This document shows, piece by piece, positions 18,224-28,139 of a DNA stretch of 64,000 bases (its first letter is position 1; each line of letters opens with the position of its first letter). Source of the DNA: Ktedonospora formicarum (GTDB lineage: Bacteria; Chloroflexota; Ktedonobacteria; Ktedonobacterales; Ktedonobacteraceae); contig NZ_BNJF01000001.1 in assembly GCF_016587355.1 (NCBI RefSeq), positions 496,001-560,000 of the forward strand. The letters run 5' to 3'. Under the pieces are notes generated by a model that saw only the letters and a program-made list of their open reading frames with translations, ran no database searches and was not told the origin of the DNA. The translations under genes were made by a program, and so were the position numbers.

Positions 18224-20092
18224 ATGTTGAAAAACATTTCTACTCCTGATGCTAGCAGCGTACATGTAAATCCAACGGCGAAATATGCTAGCATTCACCT
18301 TGATAGCAATGCGCTAACAATCACCGCGACCAGCAAGAGCGAGCGGGGTATGGAGCTTGAATCATTCACGCACCCACGCCACGCTGAGAATGTAGTCGCT
18401 CAGGCCTTAGCCTTCCTCCATCAGGCGGCTAAGGAACACAATCTACAATATATAGCTGCCGCTTTTCATGATGATCCACACTTCAATGAGCTGCACTCTC
18501 GCCTATGGTTGCAGGAAGATATTGTACCTTTCCGCATCCCTCCTGGGCAAACAATAACCCCTGGGCAGAGCATCGAAGCAATGATGGAGATCTTCGATGA
18601 GCAGGACATTGTGGAGCCTGAGTTGACAGAGGATAACGAGGTTATTCCTTCTGAGCTGGTTACTCTTGAAGATTACAAGCGGATTACCCCGCCTGCTGAC
18701 TTCGCGCGTCTACAGATGTTAGCTCGCTATCTACAAGGAAAAAAGTTAATCTTTATCAACGCGACACCACGGGGTGGTGGTGTGGCCTTGATGCGTCATG
18801 CACTTATTCGTTTACTTCGTCTCTTCGATGTCGACGCGCACTGGTATATTCTTAAGCCCAGCAAAGAAGTTTTCGACATCACGAAGACCAAAATTCATAA
18901 TGTCCTACAGGCTGTCGCCAGTCCTGAAACCGTTCTCACGCCAGAAGATATGGAAGTCTACGAGGAGTGGACACATGAGAATGCCGAGATGCTCCAGGAT
19001 GTATTGAAGCAGTCACATGTCGTAGTCATTGATGACCCGCAACCGGCTGGTTTGATTCCCCATATCAAGCGTTTCAATCCCGAAGCCAAGATCATCTACC
19101 GCTCACACATCCAGATTGTGAGCAGTCTGGCGAACCAGCCTGGAACGCCACAACAGATCACCTGGAACTTCCTGTGGGACAAAATTCAACTCGCGGACTA
19201 CTTTGTAAGCCATCCAATGAGCATGTTTATTCCTGATACGGTTCCGGCGCATAAGGTCTTCTATATGCCCGCGACGACAGACCCGCTGGATGGTCTCAAT
19301 AAGCCACTCTCCGAAGATCAACTCAACAACTATATGAAGATCTTCAATTCCTACCTTCAGGCAGCTGGGCAGACACCGTTGGATAGTGCGCGCCCCTTCA
19401 TCGTTCAGGTCGCGCGCTTCGATCCCTCCAAGGGTATCCCAGACGTGCTCGATTCATACCGCAAGCTGCGTGAGATGCTGGAAGTGGAAGGCCGCGTTGT
19501 CCCACAACTGATAATTACTGGCAATGGTTCTATTGACGATCCCGATGGTGTGCCCATCTACAATCTGATCTGGAATATCCTCCAGACAGCGCCATATGCA
19601 CACTTCGCACAGGACATCAAAGTTCTGCGCCTGCCTCACCGCGACCAGATCTTGAATGCCCTCCTACGCCGAAGCAAAGTGGTGCTTCAGCTTTCAACCA
19701 AAGAGGGCTTTGAAGTCAAGGTTACTGAGGCACTCATGAAGGGACGCCCCGTGATTGCGTATAACGTTGGGGGCATTCCTCTACAGATTGAGGATGGCAT
19801 TACCGGACACCTCGTCGAGCCAAATAATACAACGCAGGTCGCCAAGCACCTGTATACCTTGCTGACAGAGGATGAGCGTTATAAGCTCATGAGTAAGGAT
19901 GCCACTGAGCGCGCGAATACTGACTACCTGACCATTCCTAACGCTCTGTGCTGGCTCTTCCTGACCTATCAGCTCTTGAGCGGTGAGCCACGTGATGGCA
20001 ATTATCAGTGGGTGAAGCATCTGGCTGAAAAGCACATCCCGCTCACACCAGAGCAGGAGCAGATGCCAACCATCGAGACTCAACTCGTCTAG
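18224..20092 (+). CDS. TreT-like trehalose synthase, GT4-family glycosyltransferase
   Basis: A 622-residue protein. Residues 1-150 are a less conserved N-terminal part. From DYKRITPPADFARLQMLA onward it matches GT-B glycosyltransferases of family 4, of the trehalose glycosyltransferring synthase (TreT) type, which makes trehalose from glucose and NDP-glucose. Key pieces are NATPRGGGVALMRHALIRLL, HWYILKPSKEVF, VVIDDPQPAGLI, QVARFDPSKGIPDVLDSY and the donor-binding STKEGFEVKVTEALMKG with YNVGGIPLQI. It is transcribed alone, with an AAAGAAG site before the ATG and a strong terminator after. Trehalose would fit the neighbouring stress proteins. The exact acceptor is inferred. Confidence 0.8.
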   Translation: MLKNISTPDASSVHVNPTAKYASIHLDSNALTITATSKSERGMELESFTHPRHAENVVAQALAFLHQAAKEHNLQYIAAAFHDDPHFNELHSRLWLQEDIVPFRIPPGQTITPGQSIEAMMEIFDEQDIVEPELTEDNEVIPSELVTLEDYKRITPPADFARLQMLARYLQGKKLIFINATPRGGGVALMRHALIRLLRLFDVDAHWYILKPSKEVFDITKTKIHNVLQAVASPETVLTPEDMEVYEEWTHENAEMLQDVLKQSHVVVIDDPQPAGLIPHIKRFNPEAKIIYRSHIQIVSSLANQPGTPQQITWNFLWDKIQLADYFVSHPMSMFIPDTVPAHKVFYMPATTDPLDGLNKPLSEDQLNNYMKIFNSYLQAAGQTPLDSARPFIVQVARFDPSKGIPDVLDSYRKLREMLEVEGRVVPQLIITGNGSIDDPDGVPIYNLIWNILQTAPYAHFAQDIKVLRLPHRDQILNALLRRSKVVLQLSTKEGFEVKVTEALMKGRPVIAYNVGGIPLQIEDGITGHLVEPNNTTQVAKHLYTLLTEDERYKLMSKDATERANTDYLTIPNALCWLFLTYQLLSGEPRDGNYQWVKHLAEKHIPLTPEQEQMPTIETQLV

Positions 20093-20112
20093 CAATAGAG
20101 GAGCTCATACTA

Positions 20113-20153
20113 AGAGGAACGGTCACAGCATACTCTGCTGTGACCGTTCCTCT
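20113..20153 (+). terminator. Terminator after the TreT-like gene
   Basis: A perfect 18-bp stem (20113-20130 with 20136-20153) with a 5-base loop, followed by TCTATTC. It is a typical intrinsic terminator and could also serve the small convergent gene. Confidence 0.85.
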
Positions 20154-20166
20154 TCTATTCAGCCTA

Positions 20167-20397
20167 TTAGCCCACATCCTCCCGCGACGCTTGATATGAT
20201 TGCTGTCGCTCCTGCTCAACATCTTCTGCGATATCATTACGCCCCTCCACGGGATCGGGCGAAATGATCGCGGACTCTCCAAATACGGTAGAGCACTCCT
20301 CTTCACGGCCAATATCATCGCGCCCCTCGGCTGGTGGTAGGGATGCTGGTACTGGTGTAGTCCAATGGGCCTCGTCAAACTGTTGAGGTGTCTCCAT
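20167..20397 (-). CDS. Small acidic hypothetical protein with a repeated EGR(D/N)DI motif
   Basis: A predicted 76-residue, strongly acidic protein with no membrane segment. It contains two related stretches, PPAEGRDDIGREE and DPVEGRNDIAEDVE, about 30 residues apart. I chose the ATG at 20397, where AAAGGAG lies about ten bases upstream; an ATG at 20406 is too close to that site. The frame is also open further upstream with poor composition. The gene is convergent with the TreT-like gene and shares its terminator. Function unknown; a second frame overlaps here, so the call is uncertain. Confidence 0.45.
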   Translation of the reverse strand: METPQQFDEAHWTTPVPASLPPAEGRDDIGREEECSTVFGESAIISPDPVEGRNDIAEDVEQERQQSYQASREDVG

Positions 20398-20649
20398 GAC
20401 CTCCATGCTCCTTTGCTGGCTCTGGTGGCATGAACGGCGCCACCGATAATCCTCACAACTTGCATGTCTTCTCTTCTCGTTATACAAGCTAAAGGCAAGC
20501 ACAGGCCATAGGGCACTACGCCCCCTGACAGCCTGTAGCCAAATCCATCTCCATCATGGAGCGCACAACGAAGGTCTATATATCACTTTCCTGGCTACTA
20601 TGCGTTCTATAATAACAGAGAAATATATAAGCGAAAGCAGGTTCACAGC

Positions 20650-22308
20650 ATGACACAGCACAAAAAACAAGTGCGCTCACGCCAGATTCCTTTCGAGAAG
20701 CTTGCCAGCGCTCTCTTTGGCTATAAAGAATTACGACCAGGACAACAAGATGCCCTACGCTCTATCTTCGACGGGCATGACACCCTGGCGGTTCTCCCCA
20801 CAGGTTCCGGGAAATCATTTATCTATCAATTTGCCGGGCATCTCCTTAAAGGGGCAACCGTAATTATTTCGCCGCTCATTGCCCTTCAACGCGACCAGGT
20901 AGAAAATATCGGCGAACTTCAAATCGGCAATGCCGCGCTTATCAATTCCCTGGAACGGGCTAGTGATTCAACAGAGATCCTTGAAGATCTTGAAGAGGGT
21001 GATCTGGAATTTCTCTTTCTGGCTCCTGAGCAATTCAGCAACGACGAAACATTTGAGAAACTCCGCCAGATTCAGCCAACGCTCTTCGTCATCGATGAGG
21101 CCCATTGTATCAGCGAATGGGGCCACGACTTTCGCCCTGATTATCTGCGCCTGGGACAGATCATTGACGAACTAGGGCATCCGCGCGTGCTTGCGCTCAC
21201 CGCCACCGCTGCCCCTCCCGTACGCGAAGAAATCCTTGAGCGCCTACACATGCAAGATGCGAAAGTCATTGTACAGGGCTTCGATCGCCCCAACATCTGG
21301 CTCGGGGTCGAGAGTTTTCAGGATGAGAGCACCAAGAAAAAAGCCCTTCTTGAGCGCGTTCAGGAGAGTGAAAAGCCTGGCATCATCTATGCAGCTACCC
21401 GCAAGCATGCAGAGGAGATTGCGGAGGCCCTGCAAGGTCTAGACATTAAAGCCGACTACTATCATGCGGGGCTCAAAGGTGATAGGCGAACTGAAGTTCA
21501 GGCGGCCTTCATGGACGATCAATTGGATGTCATCGTAGCTACGACAGCCTTTGGTATGGGCGTCGATAAGCCTAATGTCCGCTTTGTCTATCACTATGAT
21601 ATTAGCGACTCGGTTGATGCCTATTATCAGGAGATAGGGAGAGCCGGACGCGATGGGGAGCCATCCAGGGCCATCCTCTTCTATTGCCCCAAAGACATCA
21701 ATATTCGTTATTTTCTCACCGGTCGCTCTCCCGTTGATGCCGAGGAGGTAGAACTGGTCGCCGAAACACTTCAAGCGCATGGTAAGGCCATGACGACAAA
21801 AGAGCTCAGCGAAGAACTTCACCTCTCTCAGACCAAAACCATGCAGATCCTTACAGCGCTGGAAGAGCTACACGCCATCGAGACACTTCCCAATGGCGAA
21901 GTTACTGCCAGACCAGAACACACGATTCATCCGGAGGTAGCCCTAGAAGCGCTGCAAATCGACGAGTCGCGCCGCCAGCATAATCGCTCACGTATTGAGA
22001 TGATCCGGGGCTATGCGGAGTTAGACCACTGTCTGCGCGAATATTTGCTCAATTACTTTGGAGAAGCTTCCAATGCCACCTGTGGTCACTGCGCCAATTG
22101 TGACGCGGGTTCAACGCTCCAGGAACCGTCAGCAGATCGCCCCTATCCTATGAATAGCCGAGTACAGCATAAGGCCTGGGGCGTGGGTCTGGTCATGCGC
22201 TACGAGGAGGATAAAATCATCGTCCTCTTTGAGGAGGTTGGTTATAAAGCACTCTCACTGACCGTCGTGCAAGAGAATCAATTGCTTACGCCTCACAATG
22301 AGGCATAG
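20650..22308 (+). CDS. RecQ-family ATP-dependent DNA helicase
   Basis: A 552-residue RecQ-type superfamily 2 helicase that unwinds DNA 3-prime to 5-prime in recombination and repair. Helicase motifs appear in order: Walker A AVLPTGSGKSFIYQ, Walker B with VIDEAHCISEWGHDFRPDY, motif III LALTATA, TAFGMGVDKPNVRFV and motif VI QEIGRAGRDGEPSRAILF. A four-cysteine zinc site follows (DHCLREYLLNYF, CGHCANCD). There is no HRDC domain. Instead, a final 50-residue beta region (WGVGLVMRYEEDKIIVLFEEVGYK) resembles the end of shorter RecQ-like helicases. It is a single gene, with a TATAAT at 20608 upstream and a terminator downstream. Confidence 0.92.
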   Translation: MTQHKKQVRSRQIPFEKLASALFGYKELRPGQQDALRSIFDGHDTLAVLPTGSGKSFIYQFAGHLLKGATVIISPLIALQRDQVENIGELQIGNAALINSLERASDSTEILEDLEEGDLEFLFLAPEQFSNDETFEKLRQIQPTLFVIDEAHCISEWGHDFRPDYLRLGQIIDELGHPRVLALTATAAPPVREEILERLHMQDAKVIVQGFDRPNIWLGVESFQDESTKKKALLERVQESEKPGIIYAATRKHAEEIAEALQGLDIKADYYHAGLKGDRRTEVQAAFMDDQLDVIVATTAFGMGVDKPNVRFVYHYDISDSVDAYYQEIGRAGRDGEPSRAILFYCPKDINIRYFLTGRSPVDAEEVELVAETLQAHGKAMTTKELSEELHLSQTKTMQILTALEELHAIETLPNGEVTARPEHTIHPEVALEALQIDESRRQHNRSRIEMIRGYAELDHCLREYLLNYFGEASNATCGHCANCDAGSTLQEPSADRPYPMNSRVQHKAWGVGLVMRYEEDKIIVLFEEVGYKALSLTVVQENQLLTPHNEA

Positions 22309-22336
22309 AGCGCCCTGATGCTCACATTACAGCCAA

Positions 22337-22377
22337 CAAGCCAATCCGTACCCAATTAGAGGGTACGGATTGGCTTG
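22337..22377. terminator. Bidirectional terminator between recQ-like gene and amidase
   Basis: A perfect 17-bp stem (22337-22353 with 22361-22377) and a 7-base loop between convergent genes, followed by CTTATT on the plus strand. Confidence 0.85.
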
Positions 22378-22402
22378 CTTATTCGTAGAGGTTAGTGGAA
22401 GA

Positions 22403-23553
22403 CTAGTAACCACCACGCACATTTCCGCCAGTGACAACACACCAGGTATCCAGGTTCACCTTCCCGGTTGGCGGCAGACGATGAAGCGTCTGCACCTGCT
22501 TTACAGCATGCATAGTCGCGTCGTCGAACTGACCATTCTGCTTCAGGTCAAAACCATTGCGAACCAGGAAACCTTGTAACGCGGAGACCTGATCGCCCTG
22601 GCTGCCTTTGTGGAGAGGTTTTACCAGCGCCTCCCAGGTATCATTACGCGTAAAGCCATCAGCGATTATCCCCTTCGAGGTCTGAAAAGCTTTCACCTGC
22701 GCATTGGTTGCAGGACCAAACGCGCCATCAACAGTAATAGTATTCCCCTGGTCACGCATGAGATATTGTATCGCCTCCACACCAATACCACTCACATTCA
22801 GGCGCAGATCAGGCCATGTACGCGCTGGAATCTGCCCCGCTCCCAGGCGTTTAGCAACCTCACGGCGCAACTCAGGAAATTTAGAGTAAAACTTAATTCC
22901 GGGGCAATCCGTGGCGCGGAAATCCCAATGTCCGAAAATATTGTTCACATTCAGGCCGTACTGCGAGCAGATATAGACACACAGCGTCACCAGCGACTTC
23001 CATAGTTCCTCTGGCGGCAAAACCTCAATGTACGAGCCATCACTCTCAATGCCAATCGCTTCCGTATTCAAGGCCGGGCAATGTGCTGAGACTACAAACT
23101 TATTGCCGGATTGCAGAGCGGAGAGGCTGTTATGCCGACCCTCCAGGATATATCCTCCCTGACTCACGGTAAAGTGCTGACCGGTGTCCGACCAACCATT
23201 GGTGTCCATGTGGAGATCCTGAATGTCCTTCACACGCTGAATAGCCTGGGCAAGAGAATGATCAGTCGTATTTGGGAAGGCAGTGTTATGCACTAAAATC
23301 TTGGTTGCCTTCTTATCCAGCACTGTTAACGCATCCTGCGGAAGACGTGCGCCCCACTCCTCACAGCTTAAAATAGTTGGAACCTGAATCTGTCTTGAGC
23401 TCGCCATAGCCTGCGGCGCTCCCGTCAACACTTCAAGCCCTCCTGCCACCCCAATGCTACGACAAAGCCCAGGCCACTCTTCATGACATCTCGCCGATTG
23501 ATCCCAGAGCCATGTTCGTGCGCTATCCCAGCCTTTTCACAGTGTTCACACAT
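22403..23553 (-). CDS. Tat-exported N-acetylmuramoyl-L-alanine amidase with two peptidoglycan-binding domains (frameshifted)
   Basis: The main frame (22403-23449) holds a PGRP/amidase-2 domain with zinc ligands in KILVHNTAFPN and FGHWDFRATDCPG, then two peptidoglycan-binding repeats (GVEAIQYLMRDQGNTITVDG; SALQGFLVRNGFD). It cleaves stem peptides from MurNAc. Upstream, another frame starts with a good ATG at 23553 (GAGGTG site) and encodes NRRDVMKSGLGFVVAL, a twin-arginine signal, then stops at 23425. Adding one base to the G run at 23449-23452 (minus strand) joins the two as FVVALGVAGGLEVLTG ending in AMA, a normal cleavage site, and gives 383 residues. I therefore take the gene as intact in nature. 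It is divergent from the muro-sugar import operon. Confidence 0.82.
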
Positions 23554-24712
23554 AATGCACCTCGCGAAATACATATTCACAATAATCAATACATTGCCAG
23601 ATAGCCATATGACAGGAGGTCATGTCCTACTGTTGTATAGGCCAAAGAGGCTGCTTGAGTCGACTATTGTGATTGGACAGAAATCGAGTAGGGAAGATAC
23701 GAATATGAGCAGAAGAAATGGGAGGGGAGAAAGCCAAACAAGATAACATTCGTGTATGGACACAAAAGAACGCTTCATGCCGGTTGTTGATGCAATGGTT
23801 TGCAATCCATGCCCCCTCGCATTGTGCCTTCCCTGGCGCGCAGAATGCCTTCAAATACAACATTGAAGACCATAAATGTATTGCTCACGTTGAGTATAAC
23901 ATACAAATAGCCGCGATTTGAAGAGACCAACAATAAGGCAGGCTCTTTCCAGGGGCATTTTCACTAGCAACCAGAAGTCCTATACACATTTCCAGGTCTA
24001 AAACCAACCTAATGATGCATCTCTCCACCATCAAGCGACCTTATTTCGATTGACAGCAAACATATCTCAAGCTAGAGTATTTCTGACACAAGTTCCATAA
24101 ATATACAATCGCCACTATACATAACAGGGAAAATAAGAGAGAGGATCTTATCCACTAACAGTAGATAAGAAAGGCGAGATTTCTCTATCTCTTCCATCTT
24201 CTTTCTATTTATAGCCAACTTAAACACAAAAAGAGCAACAAACGCCTTGACAGAAGAGCTTCCGTGTGGCATATTGTTCACATCTACGCTAGTGGTATAT
24301 ACAACATATCAACTTTATGGGTCATATCAGAGTGTAGAGTGCAAAAGGAGTGCGAATGAACGCATCTTCAAAAATGTATTAAAACTTTTATTATTTGCAC
24401 AGGATTCATTCAATGCTTGTCTGAGTCCAGGCTCATAGACGAGTGCGCCTATTCTCTCCTATAAATCAGGGTCGTACAACGCCACAGCGTGATTGGCGCT
24501 AGCGCTCCGGTTTGAGAGAGGCTACAAGCGAGGAAGCAGTAGACAGTTATGGTAGCGCGATCATTACAACGCCTCACCAGATCTGCCCCACGGGCATACT
24601 GCCCGCGAACACCGATCGCCGCTTCATCATCCTCATGGCTCATTCGCGACATAGAGCACCTATCCTTTCTCTAGGTATTTTCGTCAAAGAAAACGAGGAG
24701 TAGTTAAACACG
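23554..24712. other. Gene-free region of about 1.16 kb
   Basis: AT-rich divergent region between the amidase and the ABC importer operon. Small open frames exist, but none has a convincing start or protein-like composition. A TTGACA at 24247 with CATATT 17 bases later is a weak promoter candidate on the plus strand. It is unusually long for this otherwise compact window and may have held a lost gene or a long regulated leader. Confidence 0.5.
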
Positions 24713-26013
24713 ATGTCTTCTACAACACGTCGACAATTCATGATCGATGGCGGCAAATTAGTGGTAGGCACAAGCGCGCTCGCAGCCTTCCTGGCCGCTT
24801 GTGGTGGTGCCGCATCTGGTTCCGCTCAAGGCACTCTCAACTACTGGATTACGGGTTATCAGCCTAATGGAGCCAATGCGACAGGCAAGCTCACAGATGC
24901 CGCGATTCAAGCATATGTTAAGGCTCACCCAGAACTCAAATCGGTGAAAGCGACCGGTTATACTGCGGACCAGGCTGGCTCTACCAAAGTGACTCAGGCC
25001 GTCCGTGGCGGGACCTCCGTCGATCTCTTCCGCTATCCAACCGATAGTCTGCCCGCGCTTATCAAACAGGGACTCATCTCGCCTATTGACGATTATCTGA
25101 GCGCCGAAGATAAAGCCGATATCTACCCCGACCTGCTCAAAGCGGTCACAATCGACGGCAAGATCTATGCCTGGCCGCTCTGGGTTCCCCCGTGGGCATG
25201 TATCTAAACGTCGACATCTTCAAAGAGCGCGGCGTCGAGCTCCCGAAGGACGATTGGACCTATGAAGAGTTCGTCGAAATCGCCCAGAAACTGACCTTCA
25301 AACGCTCCGATGGGAAACAGGTCTATGGCTATACTGGCGCGATTGACGCTGATCTGGTCAATACCTGGTCCTTCATCCTGGGCGATGGCGCGACCCCACT
25401 CTCAGCCGACAACAAGAAGTATACCTTTAACTCACCCGAAGGTATCAGCGGTCTACAAAAGCTGATCGACCTCGCTCACAAGTACAAGGTGACACCTCCC
25501 GACTTTGGCGCGATGGCTTCCGAGGATATCGTTAGCGGCTTCAGCCAGAATAAGACCTACGCGATGTATAGCGCCCCCAGCGGTGACTCAAGCGGCTATA
25601 AGCAACTTGGCGTGAACTTCGAGATTCGCCCCATGCCTATTGGCAATCGTGGCAAACCCTTTACCGTTGGCGGTCTTGGCGTCATTGTCGTAGCGAAGCA
25701 TAGCGACAAGGACAAAGAGAAAATGGCAATGGATTTCGCCAACTATCTCACAGGCAAGCAGGTCGCTCAAGATGTCAACGGCTACTACCTTGCTCCTGGC
25801 GCGCGCAAGTCGATCCAGGTTCTTGATCCGATCAGCAAATTCTCGCCTTTTGTCGCAGACACCTACTTCATGCCCTTGATCTCACAGTGGGGTCAGATCC
25901 GCACCATGTTGCATACACAAATTCAGAATGCAGTTCTGGGCAAGACCTCAGCATCTCAAGCTCTCAATGGTCCTGCCAACGAAATTAATTCGATTCTCGC
26001 CAGTAACGAGTAA
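24713..26013 (+). CDS. Sugar ABC transporter solute-binding lipoprotein (frameshifted)
   Basis: Two overlapping frames, 24713-25207 and 25192-26013, encode the two halves of one family-1 extracellular sugar-binding protein. The N terminus has a twin-arginine TRRQFM, a hydrophobic run and lipobox LAAC near residue 30. The first half ends in YAWPLWVPP and the second resumes MYLNVDIFKERGVELP, the normal order in this family. Adding one C to the C5 run at 25187-25191 joins them without loss into 433 residues. It would capture sugars outside the cell for the two permeases that follow. From the downstream genes the ligand is probably a muro-sugar or GlcNAc disaccharide, which is inference. No ATPase gene lies in the operon. 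Confidence 0.82.
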
Positions 26014-26028
26014 AAGCGATTGAATGGG

Positions 26029-26068
26029 GGCATAGGGACGCGCCAATAAGAGCACGCGCCCCTATGCC
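26029..26068 (+). terminator. Intra-operon hairpin after the binding-protein gene
   Basis: A 14-bp stem with one mismatch (26029-26042 with 26055-26068) between the solute-binding protein and the first permease. Such hairpins often give more binding protein than permease by partial termination or by protecting the mRNA end. Confidence 0.6.
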
Positions 26069-26208
26069 CTTTCTCATGGGGATTCTCAGTAGACCGTAAT
26101 GAAGCTTATATGTGGAGTCATCCTGGCTGCACCCATCGATGTGTTCCCATCGCATCGACCAACCGTCTCGTCGCTATGGTCCTTTCGAACCCAAATAGGA
26201 GAATGATT

Positions 26209-27150
26209 ATGTCGGACATCTCATTGTCACGCTCGACGAAGCGCAAGCCGGCTGCTCCCTTGGGCAGAATCGGAAGCTTCTTCAAACAGCATAGCTGGAG
26301 CTATTTGTTTGTCCTTCCTAGTATGCTTGTCTTCTCTGTCTTCACACTCTTCCCCATCCTCTGGGCTCTGGTCATTTCGTTTCAGGATAGCGATCTGGTA
26401 ACAACGGGGAACTGGATTGGTTTCAAAAACTATGTGACCGCCTTCACCACAGGCAATGGTGTATTTGGACAATCTATCATCAATACGCTCTACTATACTG
26501 TGATTACAGTGGTCGCCAATATCTTTATCGCGCTGATCCTGGCAGCTCTCATTCAGAAGCGCGGGAAAGTCGCGAAGACCTTTTTCCTGGCTGCGTTCTA
26601 CCTACCAGCCGTTTGTAGCACGATCATCATTGCGACAACCTGGAAATGGATCTTCAATTCCGAATATGGCCTGCTCAACTATCTGCTGGGCTTGATCCAT
26701 ATCGCGCCCGTACGCTGGCTCTCCGATCCCAATATTGTACTCAATAGCATCACGCTCTCGACGGTACTTACTATTCCAGCAACTGGTGTAGTGCTCTTCA
26801 ATGCAGCTATGGCAGGTATCCCGCCGGAGTTATACGAGGCTGCTCAACTCGATGGAGCAGGTCCCATTCAGCGCTGGTGGTATATCACACTTCCACTCAT
26901 CAAGTCAACGACGCTCTACCTGGTGGTGCTCTATACCATCGCTAGCTTCCAGGTGTTCGAGAAATTCTATATCATGGTCAAAAGCGGCGTTGGCACCAGC
27001 ACTGATGTAATGGTGACACAGATCTATCAGAACGGTTTCCAGCAAATGCGCTTCGGCGTCGCTTCCGCCCAGGCATTTGTGCTCTTCCTGATGATCGCCA
27101 TTGTCTCCGTTGTTCAATTTCGCTTCCTCCGCAGCGATGTAGAGTACTAA
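26209..27150 (+). CDS. Sugar ABC transporter permease, MalF-like
   Basis: A 313-residue permease of the sugar importer (CUT1) type. It has six predicted membrane helices, the first at WSYLFVLPSMLVFSVFTLFPILWA. The EAA loop that contacts the ATPase is seen as YEAAQLDGAGPIQRWWYITLPLI. I chose the ATG at 26209 with TAGGAGAATGATT upstream over earlier in-frame starts without sites. It follows the binding protein and precedes a second permease, so it forms the channel as a heterodimer in the cytoplasmic membrane. The ATPase must be supplied from elsewhere, as is common with shared MsmK-type ATPases. Confidence 0.9.
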   Translation: MSDISLSRSTKRKPAAPLGRIGSFFKQHSWSYLFVLPSMLVFSVFTLFPILWALVISFQDSDLVTTGNWIGFKNYVTAFTTGNGVFGQSIINTLYYTVITVVANIFIALILAALIQKRGKVAKTFFLAAFYLPAVCSTIIIATTWKWIFNSEYGLLNYLLGLIHIAPVRWLSDPNIVLNSITLSTVLTIPATGVVLFNAAMAGIPPELYEAAQLDGAGPIQRWWYITLPLIKSTTLYLVVLYTIASFQVFEKFYIMVKSGVGTSTDVMVTQIYQNGFQQMRFGVASAQAFVLFLMIAIVSVVQFRFLRSDVEY

Positions 27151-27237
27151 GGTCTGGCACGAACATCCACGCCGACATCACGGCTAGCGCTCACGCGCTC
27201 AGGTGTTCGCATTTAGAGTAAGATTGGTGTTACCGTT

Positions 27238-28095
27238 ATGGCTCATGCACAAATAAAGCGCCAAAGCGCTTCCAAGATTAAATGGGGGAGCATTATACCC
27301 TGGATTATCCTCCTGGGGACTGCCGTCATCTCGCTATGGCCGATGTACTGGCTCTATGTGACCGCACTCACCCCAACGACATTTTCGCTGAAATCGCCCC
27401 CAGACTTCTTTCCAGTCCATGCTGATTTCTCGAATCTTGAGCGCTTGCTGAACCAGGCCACCGATTATTGGTCCTGGGCGGGCAATAGCCTCTTTATTTC
27501 AATCGCGATTACCGTCTTCCATATCTTCTTTGATACGTTGGCAGGCTACTCCTTCGCCAAGCGGAAGTTTCCAGGGCGCGACATCCTCTTCTGGATCGTG
27601 ATCGGCACGATGATGATCCCGGCCTATGTCACGCTTATCCCGCTGTACCTGGTAACTCAAAATTTGGGCCTGGTTGATACGCTCTGGGCGGTCATTCTAC
27701 CCGGCTTCGCGAATGTCTTCGGCATCTTCCTGATGCGCCAGTACATCCAGACCCTTCCGTCAGAGCTACTGGACGCCGCGCGCATCGATGGCTGTGGTGA
27801 AATCCGCACCTTCTGGCACGTCATTCTACCGCTCTCGCGGCCCGCGATTGGCGCTCTGGCAATCTTCACCTTTGTCCAGCATTGGAATGACTTCCTGTGG
27901 CCTCTCATCGCGCTACAAACAAGCGAGCATTATACCCTTTCAGTCGGGGTGGCGAGCCTTCAAGGTGAGTTTAGTACCGATTATGGTATAATTTTCGCGG
28001 GCGCGGCATTGGCCGCCCTACCCATGGTCATCTTCTTCTTGATCTTCCAGCGTAACTTCCTCTCGGGTGTGCGTATGGGCGCGATTAAAGGCTAA
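27238..28095 (+). CDS. Sugar ABC transporter permease, MalG-like
   Basis: A 285-residue CUT1 permease with six membrane helices, starting IIPWIILLGTAVISLWPMYW, and an EAA loop LLDAARIDGCGEIRTFWHVILPLSRPA. The last part, QRNFLSGVRMGAIKG, is a typical MalG-like end. It starts 88 bases after the first permease. The ribosome binding site is weak (GGTGTT). It pairs with the MalF-like protein to form the importer channel. The next gene, namZ, begins 44 bases later. Confidence 0.9.
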   Translation: MAHAQIKRQSASKIKWGSIIPWIILLGTAVISLWPMYWLYVTALTPTTFSLKSPPDFFPVHADFSNLERLLNQATDYWSWAGNSLFISIAITVFHIFFDTLAGYSFAKRKFPGRDILFWIVIGTMMIPAYVTLIPLYLVTQNLGLVDTLWAVILPGFANVFGIFLMRQYIQTLPSELLDAARIDGCGEIRTFWHVILPLSRPAIGALAIFTFVQHWNDFLWPLIALQTSEHYTLSVGVASLQGEFSTDYGIIFAGAALAALPMVIFFLIFQRNFLSGVRMGAIKG

Positions 28096-28139
28096 CAGAC
28101 CACACGTCGCCATTGGAATTGTCACAGAAAGGATATGTC

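Noticed and set aside
23483..23921. Several 60-80 codon frames behind the amidase start
   Set aside because: Some overlap the Tat-signal frame, none has a site or family resemblance.
24247..24275. TTGACA-17-CATATT as the promoter of the muro-sugar operon
   Set aside because: The minus-10 element is poor and the site is 440 bases from the first gene; kept only as a mention.
24449..24703. Open frames on both strands just before the binding-protein gene
   Set aside because: No start signals and Arg/Ser-rich shadow-like composition.
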